Source: an uncultured Lachnospiraceae bacterium (lineage in GTDB: Bacteria > Bacillota_A > Clostridia > Lachnospirales > Lachnospiraceae). From it: a DNA stretch of 46,785 bases. The notes under the pieces are model-generated. The model was given only the letters and a program-made list of their open reading frames with translations. It was not told where the DNA came from and did not search any database. Location of the stretch: positions 1 to 46,785 of the forward strand of contig USJM01000002.1 of NCBI GenBank assembly GCA_900555005.1, written 5' to 3'. Position numbers and translations under genes: made by a program. Positions 37,713 to 46,785 of the stretch are shown one piece after another (position 1 is the first letter of the stretch; the number at the start of each line of letters is the position of its first letter).

Positions 37713-38951
37713 TCAGCTCAGCGGATACCGGGCTGTCAGCGTTTCCACAAGTTTCCTGCATGCTTCCGACTGTGCATCTCCTTCCAGAATTGTCTTTGCG
37801 ATCACATCTGCTACAACATCAAAGTCCGCCTCCTTCAGCCCCCTTGTTGTCGCTGCAGGCGTTCCGAGGCGAAGTCCGGATGTGATAAACGGGGACTGCG
37901 GATCATTCGGGATGGTGTTCTTGTTGGCAGTAATTCCGACTGCATCCAGCGCAGTCTCCACTTCCTTTCCTGTCTTCCCTGTATTTGTCAAATCCACAAG
38001 CATCAGGTGGTTATCCGTTCCCCCGGAAACAAGGCGGATTCCTCTTTTTGTCAGTCCGTCTGCAAGGGCTTTTGCATTCTTCACCACCTGGCTGCAATAA
38101 ACTTTAAATTCCGGCTGAAGCGCCTCTTTGAAGCAGACAGCCTTGGCTGCAATCACATGCTCCAGAGGGCCTCCCTGGATACCTGGAAAAACGGCCTTGT
38201 TAAGCTTGTGCTCCTTCGCAAACTCCTCACTGGACAGAATCAGCCCGCCGCGCGGACCGCGAAGCGTCTTGTGTGTTGTCGTTGTCACGACATCCGCATA
38301 CGGGAACGGACTTGGATGAAGTCCTGTTGCAACCAGTCCAGCTATATGGGCAATGTCGACCATAAGATAGGCGCCGACACGATGCGCAATCTCCGCAAAC
38401 CGCTGAAAATCAATGATCCTCGGATATGCACTTGCCCCCGCAATAATCAGCTTCGGTTTCGACTCCTCCGCGATCCGCTCAACTTCATCATAATCAATAT
38501 ATCCATCTGCGTTGACTCCATAGGGGACAACATGAAAATAAGCACCGGAAAAATTGGCCGGGCTTCCATGCGTCAGATGTCCTCCTTCTGATAAATTCAT
38601 GCCCATCAGCGTATCGCCCGGCTTCAGAAGGGCAAACTCCACCGCCATGTTTGCCTGTGCGCCGGAGTGAGGCTGGACATTGGCATACGTGCAGCCAAAC
38701 AGCTGCTTTGCTCTTTCCCTGGCAATGTTCTCGATGACATCCACACACTCACAGCCACCGTAGAACCGGTGCCCCGGATACCCTTCCGCGTACTTGTTGG
38801 TGAGCGGGCTCCCCATCGCTGCCATTACCGCATGGGATACCCAGTTTTCTGAAGCAATCAGTTCAATATGGCTGTTCTGTCTGGCAATCTCGGATTCAAT
38901 TTCTGAAGCAACTTCCGGATCTTCTCGTCTTACTTCATCAAGCGAATACAT
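37713..38951 (-). CDS. glyA: Serine hydroxymethyltransferase
   Basis: This 412-residue PLP enzyme converts serine and THF to glycine and methylene-THF. Family hallmarks are [11 protein letters not shown] near residue 31, [15 protein letters not shown] (about 53-67), the PLP lysine in [14 protein letters not shown] (about 230) and [26 protein letters not shown] precedes the ATG. A good promoter overlaps the end of the upstream CPBP gene, so glyA probably starts the transcription unit that includes the exporter, hslO, nadE, fhs, hisA and metH, although internal promoters are possible. The reading frame is intact. Confidence 0.97.
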   Translation of the reverse strand: MYSLDEVRREDPEVASEIESEIARQNSHIELIASENWVSHAVMAAMGSPLTNKYAEGYPGHRFYGGCECVDVIENIARERAKQLFGCTYANVQPHSGAQANMAVEFALLKPGDTLMGMNLSEGGHLTHGSPANFSGAYFHVVPYGVNADGYIDYDEVERIAEESKPKLIIAGASAYPRIIDFQRFAEIAHRVGAYLMVDIAHIAGLVATGLHPSPFPYADVVTTTTHKTLRGPRGGLILSSEEFAKEHKLNKAVFPGIQGGPLEHVIAAKAVCFKEALQPEFKVYCSQVVKNAKALADGLTKRGIRLVSGGTDNHLMLVDLTNTGKTGKEVETALDAVGITANKNTIPNDPQSPFITSGLRLGTPAATTRGLKEADFDVVADVIAKTILEGDAQSEACRKLVETLTARYPLS

Positions 38952-39004
38952 GGCATTCTCTCCTTTTTATACAGGCTGAACCCAACATCTTGTGCATTTC
39001 TACA

Positions 39005-39034
39005 AATATAAGCAGAATTTATCCGAAAAGTCAA
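39005..39034 (-). promoter_or_regulatory. Promoter for glyA
   Basis: TTGACT (39034-39029) and TATATT (39010-39005) are separated by 18 bp on the minus strand, about 54 bp before the glyA start. The -35 box overlaps the stop codon of the CPBP gene. Confidence 0.7.
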
Positions 39035-39683
39035 CGAAGGATGTACTCTGTCAGGACGGATGCCAGGTTTGCGCAGATATGCAGGAGAATCGGTGCCTCC
39101 AGACCTCCCTCCATGTACAGGAAAACCTGCAGAACCAGTCCCATCGGAAACGCATAGAGCATCTGAATCGGGTTCCCATGAAGAACCGAAAACAACGCAG
39201 AAGTTAAGACGGCCGCCCTCCATCCTGAGATTTTCCTTCTAATGGTACCGAAAACCAGTCCTCTGAACAGCAGCTCCTCGCATACAGGTGTCAGCATACA
39301 AAAAACGATCAGCTGCTGCCAGAGCGGTGCAGAATAATAAGCCCGCTGCACGTCGTTTGTAAAATACTCTGAAAGATGAATCTTTGCTGTCAGCCATCCA
39401 TAGAGCAAGGATAAACCCGCCCCGGCGATCCCCGCTGCCAGAAGCCAAGGACCTCTGTTCCGGAGCCCGCTCTTCTCTTTAGAATGAATTGACAGCTCCA
39501 CCTCTTCAGCATCAAGAGGTAAGCAGGAATCAGCAACGCCGACGCAGCACCGGATGCGGCTGTATCCACATCTGGAAGGGTTCCTGTTTTTTCTGCTGCA
39601 GCCTGGAATACAGCCGTCATGATGCCCGACACAAACAGCCACAGAAGTACCGGCAAAAACGCACTTCGGTAATTTTTGTCCAT
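39031..39683 (-). pseudogene. CPBP-family intramembrane metalloprotease, one frameshift
   Basis: These multi-membrane-span proteases are related to Rce1/CAAX enzymes. From 39683 the protein has two N-terminal hydrophobic segments (about 8-25 and 45-60) up to LLMLKR. The frame breaks near 39503 at AAGAGG-TGGAG; one more G continues as VELSIHSKEKSGL. The catalytic motifs then follow: CEELLFRG (EExxxR), LFSVLHG (FxxxH) and LLHICAN (HxxxN), giving 217 residues. It starts 8 bp after the large Ig-like protein gene, so the two are coupled. It is the only single-base frameshift I see in the housekeeping half of the window. Confidence 0.82.
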
Positions 39684-39691
39684 ATTCCCTG

Positions 39692-42577
39692 TTATTTTCG
39701 TTTCCTCTCTCTATTGATTTTTGTCTTCCAGATCACCAGAAGACATACTGTGCCGCAAGCAGACAACAGCGGGAAAGCAAAAATCATTGGTCTGCCTGCC
39801 CAGCGACGCTCCTCTCTGCGGTCATCCAGATAGCGTTCCTCATGAGCGATCCGGACCTTGTCCCTATTCAGTGCGCCTTCTTCCGCCTGAAATTGCCTGC
39901 GTCGATCCCACTCGTTGGAAATCGGCTCTTCTTCGGTCTCACTTCCCATTCTTCGTTCAGCCAGCTCCCTCGCACTTTCTCCGGGAACTTGTTTCTCAGG
40001 AATCTTTCCTTCCCTTTTAATGAAAACAGGATATTCTTCAGACCAGCCCTCATTGCCTGCCTCATCTACTGCAAAAATCTGGAGACGCTGCCAGAGCTGG
40101 CTCATGCCCAGTGTGACCTTGAGGCTGCCTCCATTCTCCCGAAGCTGCCTGGCTGAGTATGTCATCAAGGGTTCCGTGTTCAGGTATACAACTGCACGCT
40201 TGAGCGCCAGATTATCACGCACGTGCACTCCAATCGTCATCTCATCCGCCCTGTATACGCCGAACTTTTCGATTCCGCTTACAAGGAACCGGGGCGGTTC
40301 GGTGTCCACGGCAAATCGAACCTGCAGATTCTGCATCTGGCTGTCTGCACGGTTTCCTGCCTGATCCGAGGTCATCAGTATGACATCATAAAGACCGCTT
40401 TCCTGAAAATAGTCTGCTGCAACTACATGACGATATTGCCGTATTCCGGTATTCCCGGATGCGTTCGAACGCATCTCTCGTCTTGCCCCTGCCTTCGTCC
40501 TCTTTCCATTCTTCATCACAAGAACCATCGCATCCTTGACATCACTGATATTGGATTCCAGGAATACCACGTCAAATGGTTCTTTGTGATAATAGGTCTG
40601 CAGTTTTCTCTGGCTTTCGGGCGCAAGTCCATATACGGAGCCATTCCGATTGATACAGAACACCAGCTCCTTCTTCCGTACGTTTCCCGCGATATCCCGG
40701 GCAGAAACAGTCATATGATACCATGCATCCGCTTCTTTCGTATGATCGAAGTCTGCAAACTGTATTTCCACCCCCTCTTCTGATTCTCTCCTGCCGCTTT
40801 CTGACGGGGCCTTTCCGCCTGACAGCGATGAGAACTGAATGGAAGCTGATCCCCTCTGGTACCAGCGATCCCGGATGGAACAGACAATCCGCACGATTCC
40901 GGAATAAGCGTCTCCATCTGAAACACCATCGACCTCAATCAGAGGGTCTTCATGGTCAACAACGATCGGGGGGCTGCAGACGACTGCGGCATTGCCTATA
41001 AGATCCTGTGATTCCACCTCAATCTGCCAGATTCCTTCCTCCTGGAGGCTGAGCGTTGTCGAAGTATCCGGGAGTCCTTCAATCCAGCTGCCTGGATCTT
41101 GCAGGATTCTCTGCACCTGACTGCCCTTCCTGACCCGGTATCTGACGCTCCTCATCCCGCTTCTGTCGTCTGGCTGAGGGATCACTTCGACTCGGCAGAC
41201 TGACGGTGTAAACGCAATCCCATCAGTCATGCGCGTATCAGTAATGATCAGTCTTGCGGGTGGCACCTGCCCGTCCGTCGTCACGGAAATCTCAACCGGA
41301 AGAGATCTGGCGAGAAGCTCTCCCTTTCGGTTTGTCTTCGTCAGTCTGAACTGTAGGGTACCATCCTCATTGATTTCATCAATCTTATATCCTCTGTTAT
41401 AATGGATATTTTTCCTGATTCTGACCTCCAGTCCCCTTCCTTTCCTGATGATCAGCCTCCCTTCTCTCCTGACAATGCTCTCTCCTTCGATTTCAAAATG
41501 TATCCCTTCCCTTACCATCTCATGCATGATTCTGACAGAACCACGCCTGTACAGCGGACTCTTTTCATCCTCACAAAACTCATAGTTTTCTGTCGGGTTG
41601 CCAGTCAGACAGAGGCCGTCCCTTCGTTTCATGACAAGTGCCCCCTCATACACTGCATCCTTTCCATCCTCGTACATCGGACTGTCACTCTGAAGCACCG
41701 ATTGATCAACCGTGATCTCCGGCGCTTCAAAATTCTCTGGGATGACAGCGAATCCCTTCTCATCCGTCAAAAAGCCGGACACCGCTGCCCGTAAAATTCT
41801 GTCCGGTGGAACAGTGCCCCCTTCCCCGTCCTTCATACCGGCGTTCATTTCAAGCTCGGATGCTGCGTCAGGCCAGATGTAGGCCATCTGTGCCGGCTTT
41901 CCATACACCTTCTTTCCATCCGGAATTGTGACGGAAAGCACTTTTTTCTTCACTTCAACAACCAGATCCGGTTTTGTAAAACCGTCTGCAATATGGATTC
42001 GGCCTGCCGTTTCCGGATCCTCTGAAGAAATTCTGAAATCATATAGGACGTTTCGCAGCCCTGCATCCGGGCTCTCAAGACGGGCGTTACATGTCACCGA
42101 TACCTTCGGCGGTGCCAGCTTTCCCTCCGCATTGTCAGACGGTTCTTCAAAATCTGTGTCAGTCTCAGAACATCTCCTCCTTATATCCCAGCTGAATGCA
42201 ATGCGAATCTGGTCCGTTCCATCATAAACCCGCCCCTCTTCCGGCACCTCCGGATGGATATCTGACAGAACAATCTCCCAGACCGGTTCCTCCGCTTCCT
42301 GTTTCTGAGGAACTTCTGTCTCTCCGCCATCAACTTCCTGCGGGTCGTCTGTCTCCGGTTCCGTCTGCTCCTCTTCCTGTTCATCCGCTTCTCCAGACTT
42401 TCCACCCCTGTCTCCGTTCTGCTTTTCTGTCTCTATCCGCCTTGATTCACCTGCATGCGCACTGAATGCCATCTGACGCGCCTGCGTCAGTACAAGGGCC
42501 AGCACAAAGATCAGGAATGTCCGTGCTGCCCTGCAAGGGAAACCACCGGAACAATAAAAGCCTGCTTTATGATTCAT
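39692..42577 (-). CDS. Large membrane-anchored protein with Ig-like repeats
   Basis: This is a 961-residue surface protein. A signal peptide or anchor (about 18-40) is followed by an acidic Glu-rich stretch (about 50-95), then several beta-rich Ig-like modules with phrases such as SVTIPDGKKVYG (about 220), EEGIWQIEVESQDLIGNA, YHMTVSARDIAGN and LQIFAVDEAGNEG. The repeated D-x-x-G-N ending is typical of bacterial Ig-like folds. Near the C-terminus are an Arg/Glu-rich stalk (about 880-925), one transmembrane helix (about 928-947) and a basic tail (KTKINRERKRK). It lies between a Hanks kinase gene (106 bp upstream) and a CPBP protease gene (8 bp downstream). I do not recognise the whole protein. 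Confidence 0.78.
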   Translation of the reverse strand: MNHKAGFYCSGGFPCRAARTFLIFVLALVLTQARQMAFSAHAGESRRIETEKQNGDRGGKSGEADEQEEEQTEPETDDPQEVDGGETEVPQKQEAEEPVWEIVLSDIHPEVPEEGRVYDGTDQIRIAFSWDIRRRCSETDTDFEEPSDNAEGKLAPPKVSVTCNARLESPDAGLRNVLYDFRISSEDPETAGRIHIADGFTKPDLVVEVKKKVLSVTIPDGKKVYGKPAQMAYIWPDAASELEMNAGMKDGEGGTVPPDRILRAAVSGFLTDEKGFAVIPENFEAPEITVDQSVLQSDSPMYEDGKDAVYEGALVMKRRDGLCLTGNPTENYEFCEDEKSPLYRRGSVRIMHEMVREGIHFEIEGESIVRREGRLIIRKGRGLEVRIRKNIHYNRGYKIDEINEDGTLQFRLTKTNRKGELLARSLPVEISVTTDGQVPPARLIITDTRMTDGIAFTPSVCRVEVIPQPDDRSGMRSVRYRVRKGSQVQRILQDPGSWIEGLPDTSTTLSLQEEGIWQIEVESQDLIGNAAVVCSPPIVVDHEDPLIEVDGVSDGDAYSGIVRIVCSIRDRWYQRGSASIQFSSLSGGKAPSESGRRESEEGVEIQFADFDHTKEADAWYHMTVSARDIAGNVRKKELVFCINRNGSVYGLAPESQRKLQTYYHKEPFDVVFLESNISDVKDAMVLVMKNGKRTKAGARREMRSNASGNTGIRQYRHVVAADYFQESGLYDVILMTSDQAGNRADSQMQNLQVRFAVDTEPPRFLVSGIEKFGVYRADEMTIGVHVRDNLALKRAVVYLNTEPLMTYSARQLRENGGSLKVTLGMSQLWQRLQIFAVDEAGNEGWSEEYPVFIKREGKIPEKQVPGESARELAERRMGSETEEEPISNEWDRRRQFQAEEGALNRDKVRIAHEERYLDDRREERRWAGRPMIFAFPLLSACGTVCLLVIWKTKINRERKRK

Positions 42578-42683
42578 CTATCCTACCAGACACCCTCCCT
42601 TTCCCACCTGTTCCTGCTCCTAGAGGCTGCTGCCTCCATCCCCCATTTCTTTCCTCCTCAAAAGCGAGTCTGTCAGGCAGCTC

Positions 42684-44375
42684 TCAAACCTCCGTCTCCC
42701 ATCCCTCAAGTCTCAGAAGTGCTGTCTGTTCTGCTTCCCTGATCTGATCGTAAATTTTACGGACGGCTTCTTTTCTGTCTGAGTCCTCTGAATCACCTGT
42801 GCCGGGACTCAGCTGGTCTGCCCGTCTGATACGGTCCCGAATTTCTTCGCGGATCTGGCCGGTCTCAATACCAGCTTTCCGCAAATCTGCAATCCGAAAG
42901 GCGATCTTCCAGATGGTGTCACGGATTCTATGCAGGTGAAGCAGGGAATTCTGATCCTGGCCGAGAAACTCCTTTCCTTCTTTCAAGCCCTCCCACCAGT
43001 CCAGAATACGAACTGTCGCCCGTTCCTGCCCGGCTCCGTCCATCTCCTCTACAGACAGCATTTTCAGACAATACCGGGCTTCCTTCAGCCATCCTTCCTC
43101 TTCCGATGTCCTTCTTTCAGCTGATTTTTCCCTGCTTCGCTCATTCATCATCTCCTCCCCCGCTTCCATCGCCTTTGCAAACCATCCTCCTGCAATACGG
43201 CTTGCGTCTGTCCCGCTGTATTCATACAGATACATCCTTCCGATCTCGGCTGCTGTTTTTCCATACGCTTCAAGGTTCATTCTCAGACTATCCTCATTCG
43301 TATCCTGACTGCCAAGCGGAACCGTATGAAGAATCTCCCGGAGAAACAACTCCTCACTCTCCGAGAACACACCATCTCTCCCCGCATCCTGAAGATACTG
43401 AAGATAAACTTCCGGGTTCCCCGGCTCCATGAATGCCGCTTTCCTGTAAATATCCTGGCTTTCTCCCTTTGTTGAAACCTTCGCTTCCTCCAGCAGTTTC
43501 GTAACACTCCACCCTTCATCTTTGGAAATATTCAAAGTATCCGGAAAGACGGTCACACACAATGCGGCAGCCGGAAGCATAAATGCAAGTGCGGATAGAA
43601 GCTGTTTCTTTGTTTTTTCCCTCCCATAACATCGTCTGACAGCCACAAGCGCAGACCTTAGCTGTCCCGCACTTTGAAAACGGCCTTCCGGCTGTTCCCG
43701 AAGACACTTCAGAATCACCTCTGAAAATGCTTCTCCGCAGCCCGGTACCCTGCTTCCCGACAGGTTTTTCCTGTACATCTTTCCGGATACCAGCCTGTAG
43801 ATGGTTGCCCCCACACCATAGATATCCGTCCGGGCATCTTTTGCAGCGTTCTTCTCGTACTGTTCCGGCGCCGCATACCCGATTGTTCCCGCATTTGCCA
43901 TCGGCAAAGGCCTCGAGAAGGCCGCACCGAAATCAATCAGCCTTACAGTCCCGTCTCTGGCACGGATCAGATTTCCCGGCTTAATATCCAGATGGAAAAC
44001 CGGCGGCTCCTGCTTCTGAAGATAGCAGAGTACCTCGGACAGCTGGATCGCCGTTTCAAGTGTCTGAAGCTCAGGAAGTGTTCTGTCGCCTTCCAGATAA
44101 CTGTCAAAACGGATTCCACGGATATACTCCATAATCATCCAGCAGCTCTCTCCTTCATCCAGAACATCATAAATCTGCGGCAAATGCGGATTTCTCAGTT
44201 TTTTCATCATCCACAGTTCACGGAAGCAGCCTCCGCTTTCTTCCGAAAGCTTCTTGGCCGCACAGAACCGGTCCGTCCTGCTGTCAACTGCCAGATAGAC
44301 TTCTCCGAAACCACCTTCTCCCAGTTTTCTGAGCAGCCTGTAGCGTCCTGATAGAGTCGTCATTTGCTCCCTCAT
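42684..44375 (-). CDS. Hanks-type serine/threonine protein kinase, membrane-anchored
   Basis: The kinase domain (12-250) is complete: glycine loop GEGGFGEV (19-26), ATP lysine in CAAKKL (Lys41), catalytic loop HLDIKPGNL (128-136), DFG (148-150) and APEQY. HLD replaces the commoner HRD, a change that keeps the catalytic Asp. A transmembrane segment follows (about 260-278), then about 280 helical residues with TPR-like character (IYRKAAFMEPGNPEVYLQY) on the outside if the topology is standard. There are no PASTA domains, so this is not the PrkC type. AGGAGGAG precedes the ATG. It is the first gene of a set with the Ig-like protein and the CPBP protease. Confidence 0.9.
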   Translation of the reverse strand: MREQMTTLSGRYRLLRKLGEGGFGEVYLAVDSRTDRFCAAKKLSEESGGCFRELWMMKKLRNPHLPQIYDVLDEGESCWMIMEYIRGIRFDSYLEGDRTLPELQTLETAIQLSEVLCYLQKQEPPVFHLDIKPGNLIRARDGTVRLIDFGAAFSRPLPMANAGTIGYAAPEQYEKNAAKDARTDIYGVGATIYRLVSGKMYRKNLSGSRVPGCGEAFSEVILKCLREQPEGRFQSAGQLRSALVAVRRCYGREKTKKQLLSALAFMLPAAALCVTVFPDTLNISKDEGWSVTKLLEEAKVSTKGESQDIYRKAAFMEPGNPEVYLQYLQDAGRDGVFSESEELFLREILHTVPLGSQDTNEDSLRMNLEAYGKTAAEIGRMYLYEYSGTDASRIAGGWFAKAMEAGEEMMNERSREKSAERRTSEEEGWLKEARYCLKMLSVEEMDGAGQERATVRILDWWEGLKEGKEFLGQDQNSLLHLHRIRDTIWKIAFRIADLRKAGIETGQIREEIRDRIRRADQLSPGTGDSEDSDRKEAVRKIYDQIREAEQTALLRLEGWETEV

Positions 44376-44471
44376 TCGGCTCCTCCTTCTTCTGCCCTTC
44401 TGTCAGGTCCGCGCATCAGATGTCTGTGGGGGCATCGATCCGGACACTGTGCTGTTTCTTCCCATAGGCGC

Positions 44472-44502
44472 AAAAAGGAGAGACTCCTTGCGAAGTCTCT
44501 CC
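44472..44502 (-). terminator. Rho-independent terminator after argS
   Basis: On the minus strand GGAGAGACT - tcgcaagg - AGTCTCTCC is followed by TTTTTG. It lies about 90 bp after the argS stop and separates rarA-argS from the kinase group. Confidence 0.85.
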
Positions 44503-44593
44503 ATCCATGAACACAGTATAAAATAGATTGCTTCTCCACGCAATCCCGAATTTCAGAAATTTTTCAGAACCAGAATTCTTCAGAGTATGATGA

Positions 44594-46372
44594 TCACATC
44601 TTATCCGGTGCAGAAAATCCCAGCAGATCAATACCCTGTTCCAGTACTTTTCTGGTCAGTTCCAGCTCAGCAATATAGCTCTTTCGCTGTTCCTCATTCT
44701 CTTCTGCCAGAATCCGTGTCTCATGATAAAAGCGGTTAAACTCATTTGAAAGCTGGTACAGATACCCGCAGATTCTATGCGGAGCCAGCTGTGCACCGGC
44801 TTCCTCCACTGCCGGCGCGAATCCTGTCAGCGCCAGGCAGAGCGCCTTTTCCGCTTCCCCTGCTGCCGGAAGTATCCTGCACCGGCTGATTGCTTCCGCC
44901 GGCAGCTTCATTTCCGCCAGGTATCTTCTCAGAATCGACTTGATCCGCACAATGGTATACAGGATATATGGCCCGGTATTCCCCTCAAACGAAGTAAACT
45001 TATCGACATCAAAGACATAATCCTTGGACGCCTGATTGGATAAATCCCCGTACTTGATGGCAGACAAAGCGACGATCTGAGCTGTCTTCCGTGCCTCATC
45101 CGGTTCGGTCTCATGGTTCTCCATGATTTTCCTGTACATTTCCTCATTGATGTCCCGGATCAGAAGCTCCAGGCGCATGACACCTCCCTGGCGGGTCTTG
45201 AACGGCTTCCCGTCTTTCCCATTCATCGTCCCGAACCCCAGGAATTCGAGTTTTGTGTCATCCTTCACCAGCTTCGTCTTTCGGGCACACCGGAAGACCT
45301 GTGTGAAATAAAGCTCCTGACGCTTATCGACAACATAGATGATTTCGTCCGGATCCCACTTCTCTCTGCGCATGACAATCGTCGCCAGGTCCGTTGTGTT
45401 ATACAAAGACGCACCATCCGACTTCAGGATCATGCATGGCGGTATTTTCTTGGTGTCCCCTTCCTCTGCGACATCGACGACCAGCGCTCCCTGGTCTACA
45501 TGTGCATATCCGTTTCTTTTAAGATAATCCACCATCCCCGGAATGTACGGCTGCGCGTCCGATTCCTTTTTCCAAAGGTCAAACGTGACATCCAGGCTGT
45601 CATAATTGCGTTTCAAATCCTTCACGGAAACATTCAGGATATGCTGCCAGAGGGCATAGTAACCTCTCTGTTTCTGCTGCAGACGATATGTGGCATCAAG
45701 GGCTTCCGCCTTGTAGGCTTCATCTTCCTTCGACTTTCTTGTCGCCTCCGGATAGATCTCCTCCAGTTCACTGATCGTAAATGGAGCCTCCTTCGGGTAT
45801 TCTCCTGTGAAGGTTTCATCAAAATACGGAAGCTCCGGGTGTCTGTGCCGCACCTCTGTGATGATCAGCCCCATCTGCAGGCCCCAGTCCCCCAGATGGA
45901 CATCACCCAGAACATTGTTGCCAAGATAACGGAGTGTCCGCTTGATGCTTTCCCCGATAACTGCCGAACGCAGATGGCCGACATGAAGCGGTTTGGCAAC
46001 ATTCGCTCCACCATAGTCAATGATAATCATGGCGGGGTTCTCTGCCCTGCGCACACCGAAATAATCGTCCTGCTCCATCTCCTGCAGATAACTGCTCAGG
46101 AAGGAAGGCGATAGGCTCAGATTGATAAAACCAGGCCGAACAGCCTCTGCTTTCGAAAATGCATCCATCCCGTCAATGATATCGACAACTGCCTCCGCAA
46201 TCTGGAGTGGAGGTCTGTGATAGAGCTTTGCACCAGCCATAGCTCCATTGCATTGATACTCGCACAAATCCGGGCGATTGGACACCGTTACCTTTCCAAG
46301 GCTTCTGTCATATCCTGCAATTTCAAAGGCTTCCGCCACATAGCTGCTGATCAGATCCAGTATATGTTCCAT
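44594..46372 (-). CDS. argS: Arginyl-tRNA synthetase
   Basis: This 592-residue class I synthetase charges tRNA-Arg. It has the N-terminal additional domain (1-105), the signature PLHVGHL (HIGH motif, about 130-136), DVHLGDWGLQMGL, YVVDKRQELYF, and the C-terminal anticodon-binding domain with YLYQLSNEFNRFYHE. There is no canonical KMSKS; the segment GKPFKTRQGG stands in its place, as in many ArgS enzymes. The start codon is 1 bp after the rarA stop, so both are probably co-transcribed. A strong terminator follows. The reading frame is intact. Confidence 0.97.
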   Translation of the reverse strand: MEHILDLISSYVAEAFEIAGYDRSLGKVTVSNRPDLCEYQCNGAMAGAKLYHRPPLQIAEAVVDIIDGMDAFSKAEAVRPGFINLSLSPSFLSSYLQEMEQDDYFGVRRAENPAMIIIDYGGANVAKPLHVGHLRSAVIGESIKRTLRYLGNNVLGDVHLGDWGLQMGLIITEVRHRHPELPYFDETFTGEYPKEAPFTISELEEIYPEATRKSKEDEAYKAEALDATYRLQQKQRGYYALWQHILNVSVKDLKRNYDSLDVTFDLWKKESDAQPYIPGMVDYLKRNGYAHVDQGALVVDVAEEGDTKKIPPCMILKSDGASLYNTTDLATIVMRREKWDPDEIIYVVDKRQELYFTQVFRCARKTKLVKDDTKLEFLGFGTMNGKDGKPFKTRQGGVMRLELLIRDINEEMYRKIMENHETEPDEARKTAQIVALSAIKYGDLSNQASKDYVFDVDKFTSFEGNTGPYILYTIVRIKSILRRYLAEMKLPAEAISRCRILPAAGEAEKALCLALTGFAPAVEEAGAQLAPHRICGYLYQLSNEFNRFYHETRILAEENEEQRKSYIAELELTRKVLEQGIDLLGFSAPDKM

Positions 46373-46373
46373 G

Positions 46374-46785
46374 TCAATTCTCCCTCTTGTGATGATAACT
46401 GCCTGTACTGTCTCCCGTCAGATCCTCATGCAGCCAGTCCAGATATCTCTGGATGGTCTCCTCATGTCCCTGACCGGATGGCTGGTAAAACCGGGTATCT
46501 CCCAGCTCCTCTGGAAGATACCGCTGCTTAGAAAAATGTTTTGGGAAATCATGAGCATACTCGTACCCGATTCCCCGATTCAGCCTGGCAGACCCGCCAT
46601 AATGGGCATCCTGCAGATATGATGGAATGGTAATCTTTGTTTCAGCCGCTGCCTTCTCAGCTTTGAAGATTGCTTCCGTGGCGGAATTGCTTTTCGGTGC
46701 AGTCGCCACATAGATCGCCGCCTCCGCAAGGATCAGCTGAGATTCCGGCATACCGATCCGCTCAACGGCCTGTGCGGCAGAAGCC
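46374..46785 (-). CDS. rarA: Replication-associated recombination protein RarA/MgsA, C-terminal part
   Basis: Only the last 137 or so residues are inside the window; the AAA+ ATPase core lies beyond 46785. The visible part (ERIGMPESQLILAEAAIYVA, PSYLQDAHYGG, GYEYAHDFPKHF and QRYLPEELGDTRFYQPSGQG) is the well-conserved C-terminal domain of RarA (MgsA), which acts at stalled replication forks. It ends in TGA at 46374, 1 bp before argS. No defect is seen in the visible portion. Confidence 0.92.
   Translation of the reverse strand, partial: ASAAQAVERIGMPESQLILAEAAIYVATAPKSNSATEAIFKAEKAAAETKITIPSYLQDAHYGGSARLNRGIGYEYAHDFPKHFSKQRYLPEELGDTRFYQPSGQGHEETIQRYLDWLHEDLTGDSTGSYHHKREN

Overview
The window looks like chromosome of a Gram-positive Clostridia species, probably Lachnospiraceae. 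The signs are a long-form hibernation factor, a methionine synthase with its reactivation domain encoded separately, formate-THF ligase, a eukaryotic-type HisA, SpaA/CnaB adhesins and strong AGGAGG ribosome binding sites. Base composition is mid-GC, falling by eye between about 14.3 and 21.5 kb. Almost every gene is on the minus strand, so transcription runs from high to low coordinates. The right 19 kb is housekeeping chromosome; the left 27 kb is accessory DNA, partly decayed.

Layout. (1) 1-9671: two surface-protein genes. One is a giant SpaA/CnaB adhesin with a thioester-domain-like head, broken by about eight single-base frameshifts. The other is a BIG2-repeat protein with a transglutaminase-like C-terminus, broken by one. 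(2) 9798-13830: a six-gene run hipB - hipA-like kinase - small protein - hipA-like kinase - fic - fic. It combines two types of protein-modifying enzyme, phosphorylating and AMPylating. The hipB and first kinase genes are broken; the last four look intact. (3) 14313-18663: an ABC exporter operon with a secreted 151-residue protein, a lipoprotein, two permeases, an ATPase and a membrane-anchored protein, resembling bacteriocin-type or peptide export loci. (4) 18664-21470: insertion-sequence debris, with a truncated IS30 transposase, a 42-bp direct repeat flanking a small cargo, a XRE regulator and small zinc-ribbon proteins. (5) 21585-26966: a plasmid-type replication and partition module (HTH protein, ParA, ParB, unknown 226 aa, RepA_N initiator with repeats inside the gene, and two small genes). 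It points to an integrated plasmid or ICE whose right boundary lies between about 26.97 and 27.24 kb.

(6) 27239-46785: core genes. A one-carbon cluster (glyA, fhs, metH activator, metH, with hslO, nadE, hisA and a metal exporter) runs in one direction towards hpf. Formate-THF ligase and GlyA charge folate with one-carbon units, and MetH uses methyl-THF to make methionine. Upstream lie a Hanks-type kinase, a large membrane-anchored Ig-like protein and a CPBP protease, then argS and the end of rarA.

Nearly all of the frameshifts can be repaired by adding one base, often in a short homopolymer. About thirteen of fourteen lie in the left 27 kb. Sequencing deletions and genuine recent decay are both possible. 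Two nonsense changes (nadE and the first hipA-like gene) are substitutions that homopolymer error does not explain. The best candidates for something new are the HipBA/Fic stack, the secreted-protein ABC operon, and the kinase/Ig/CPBP set.
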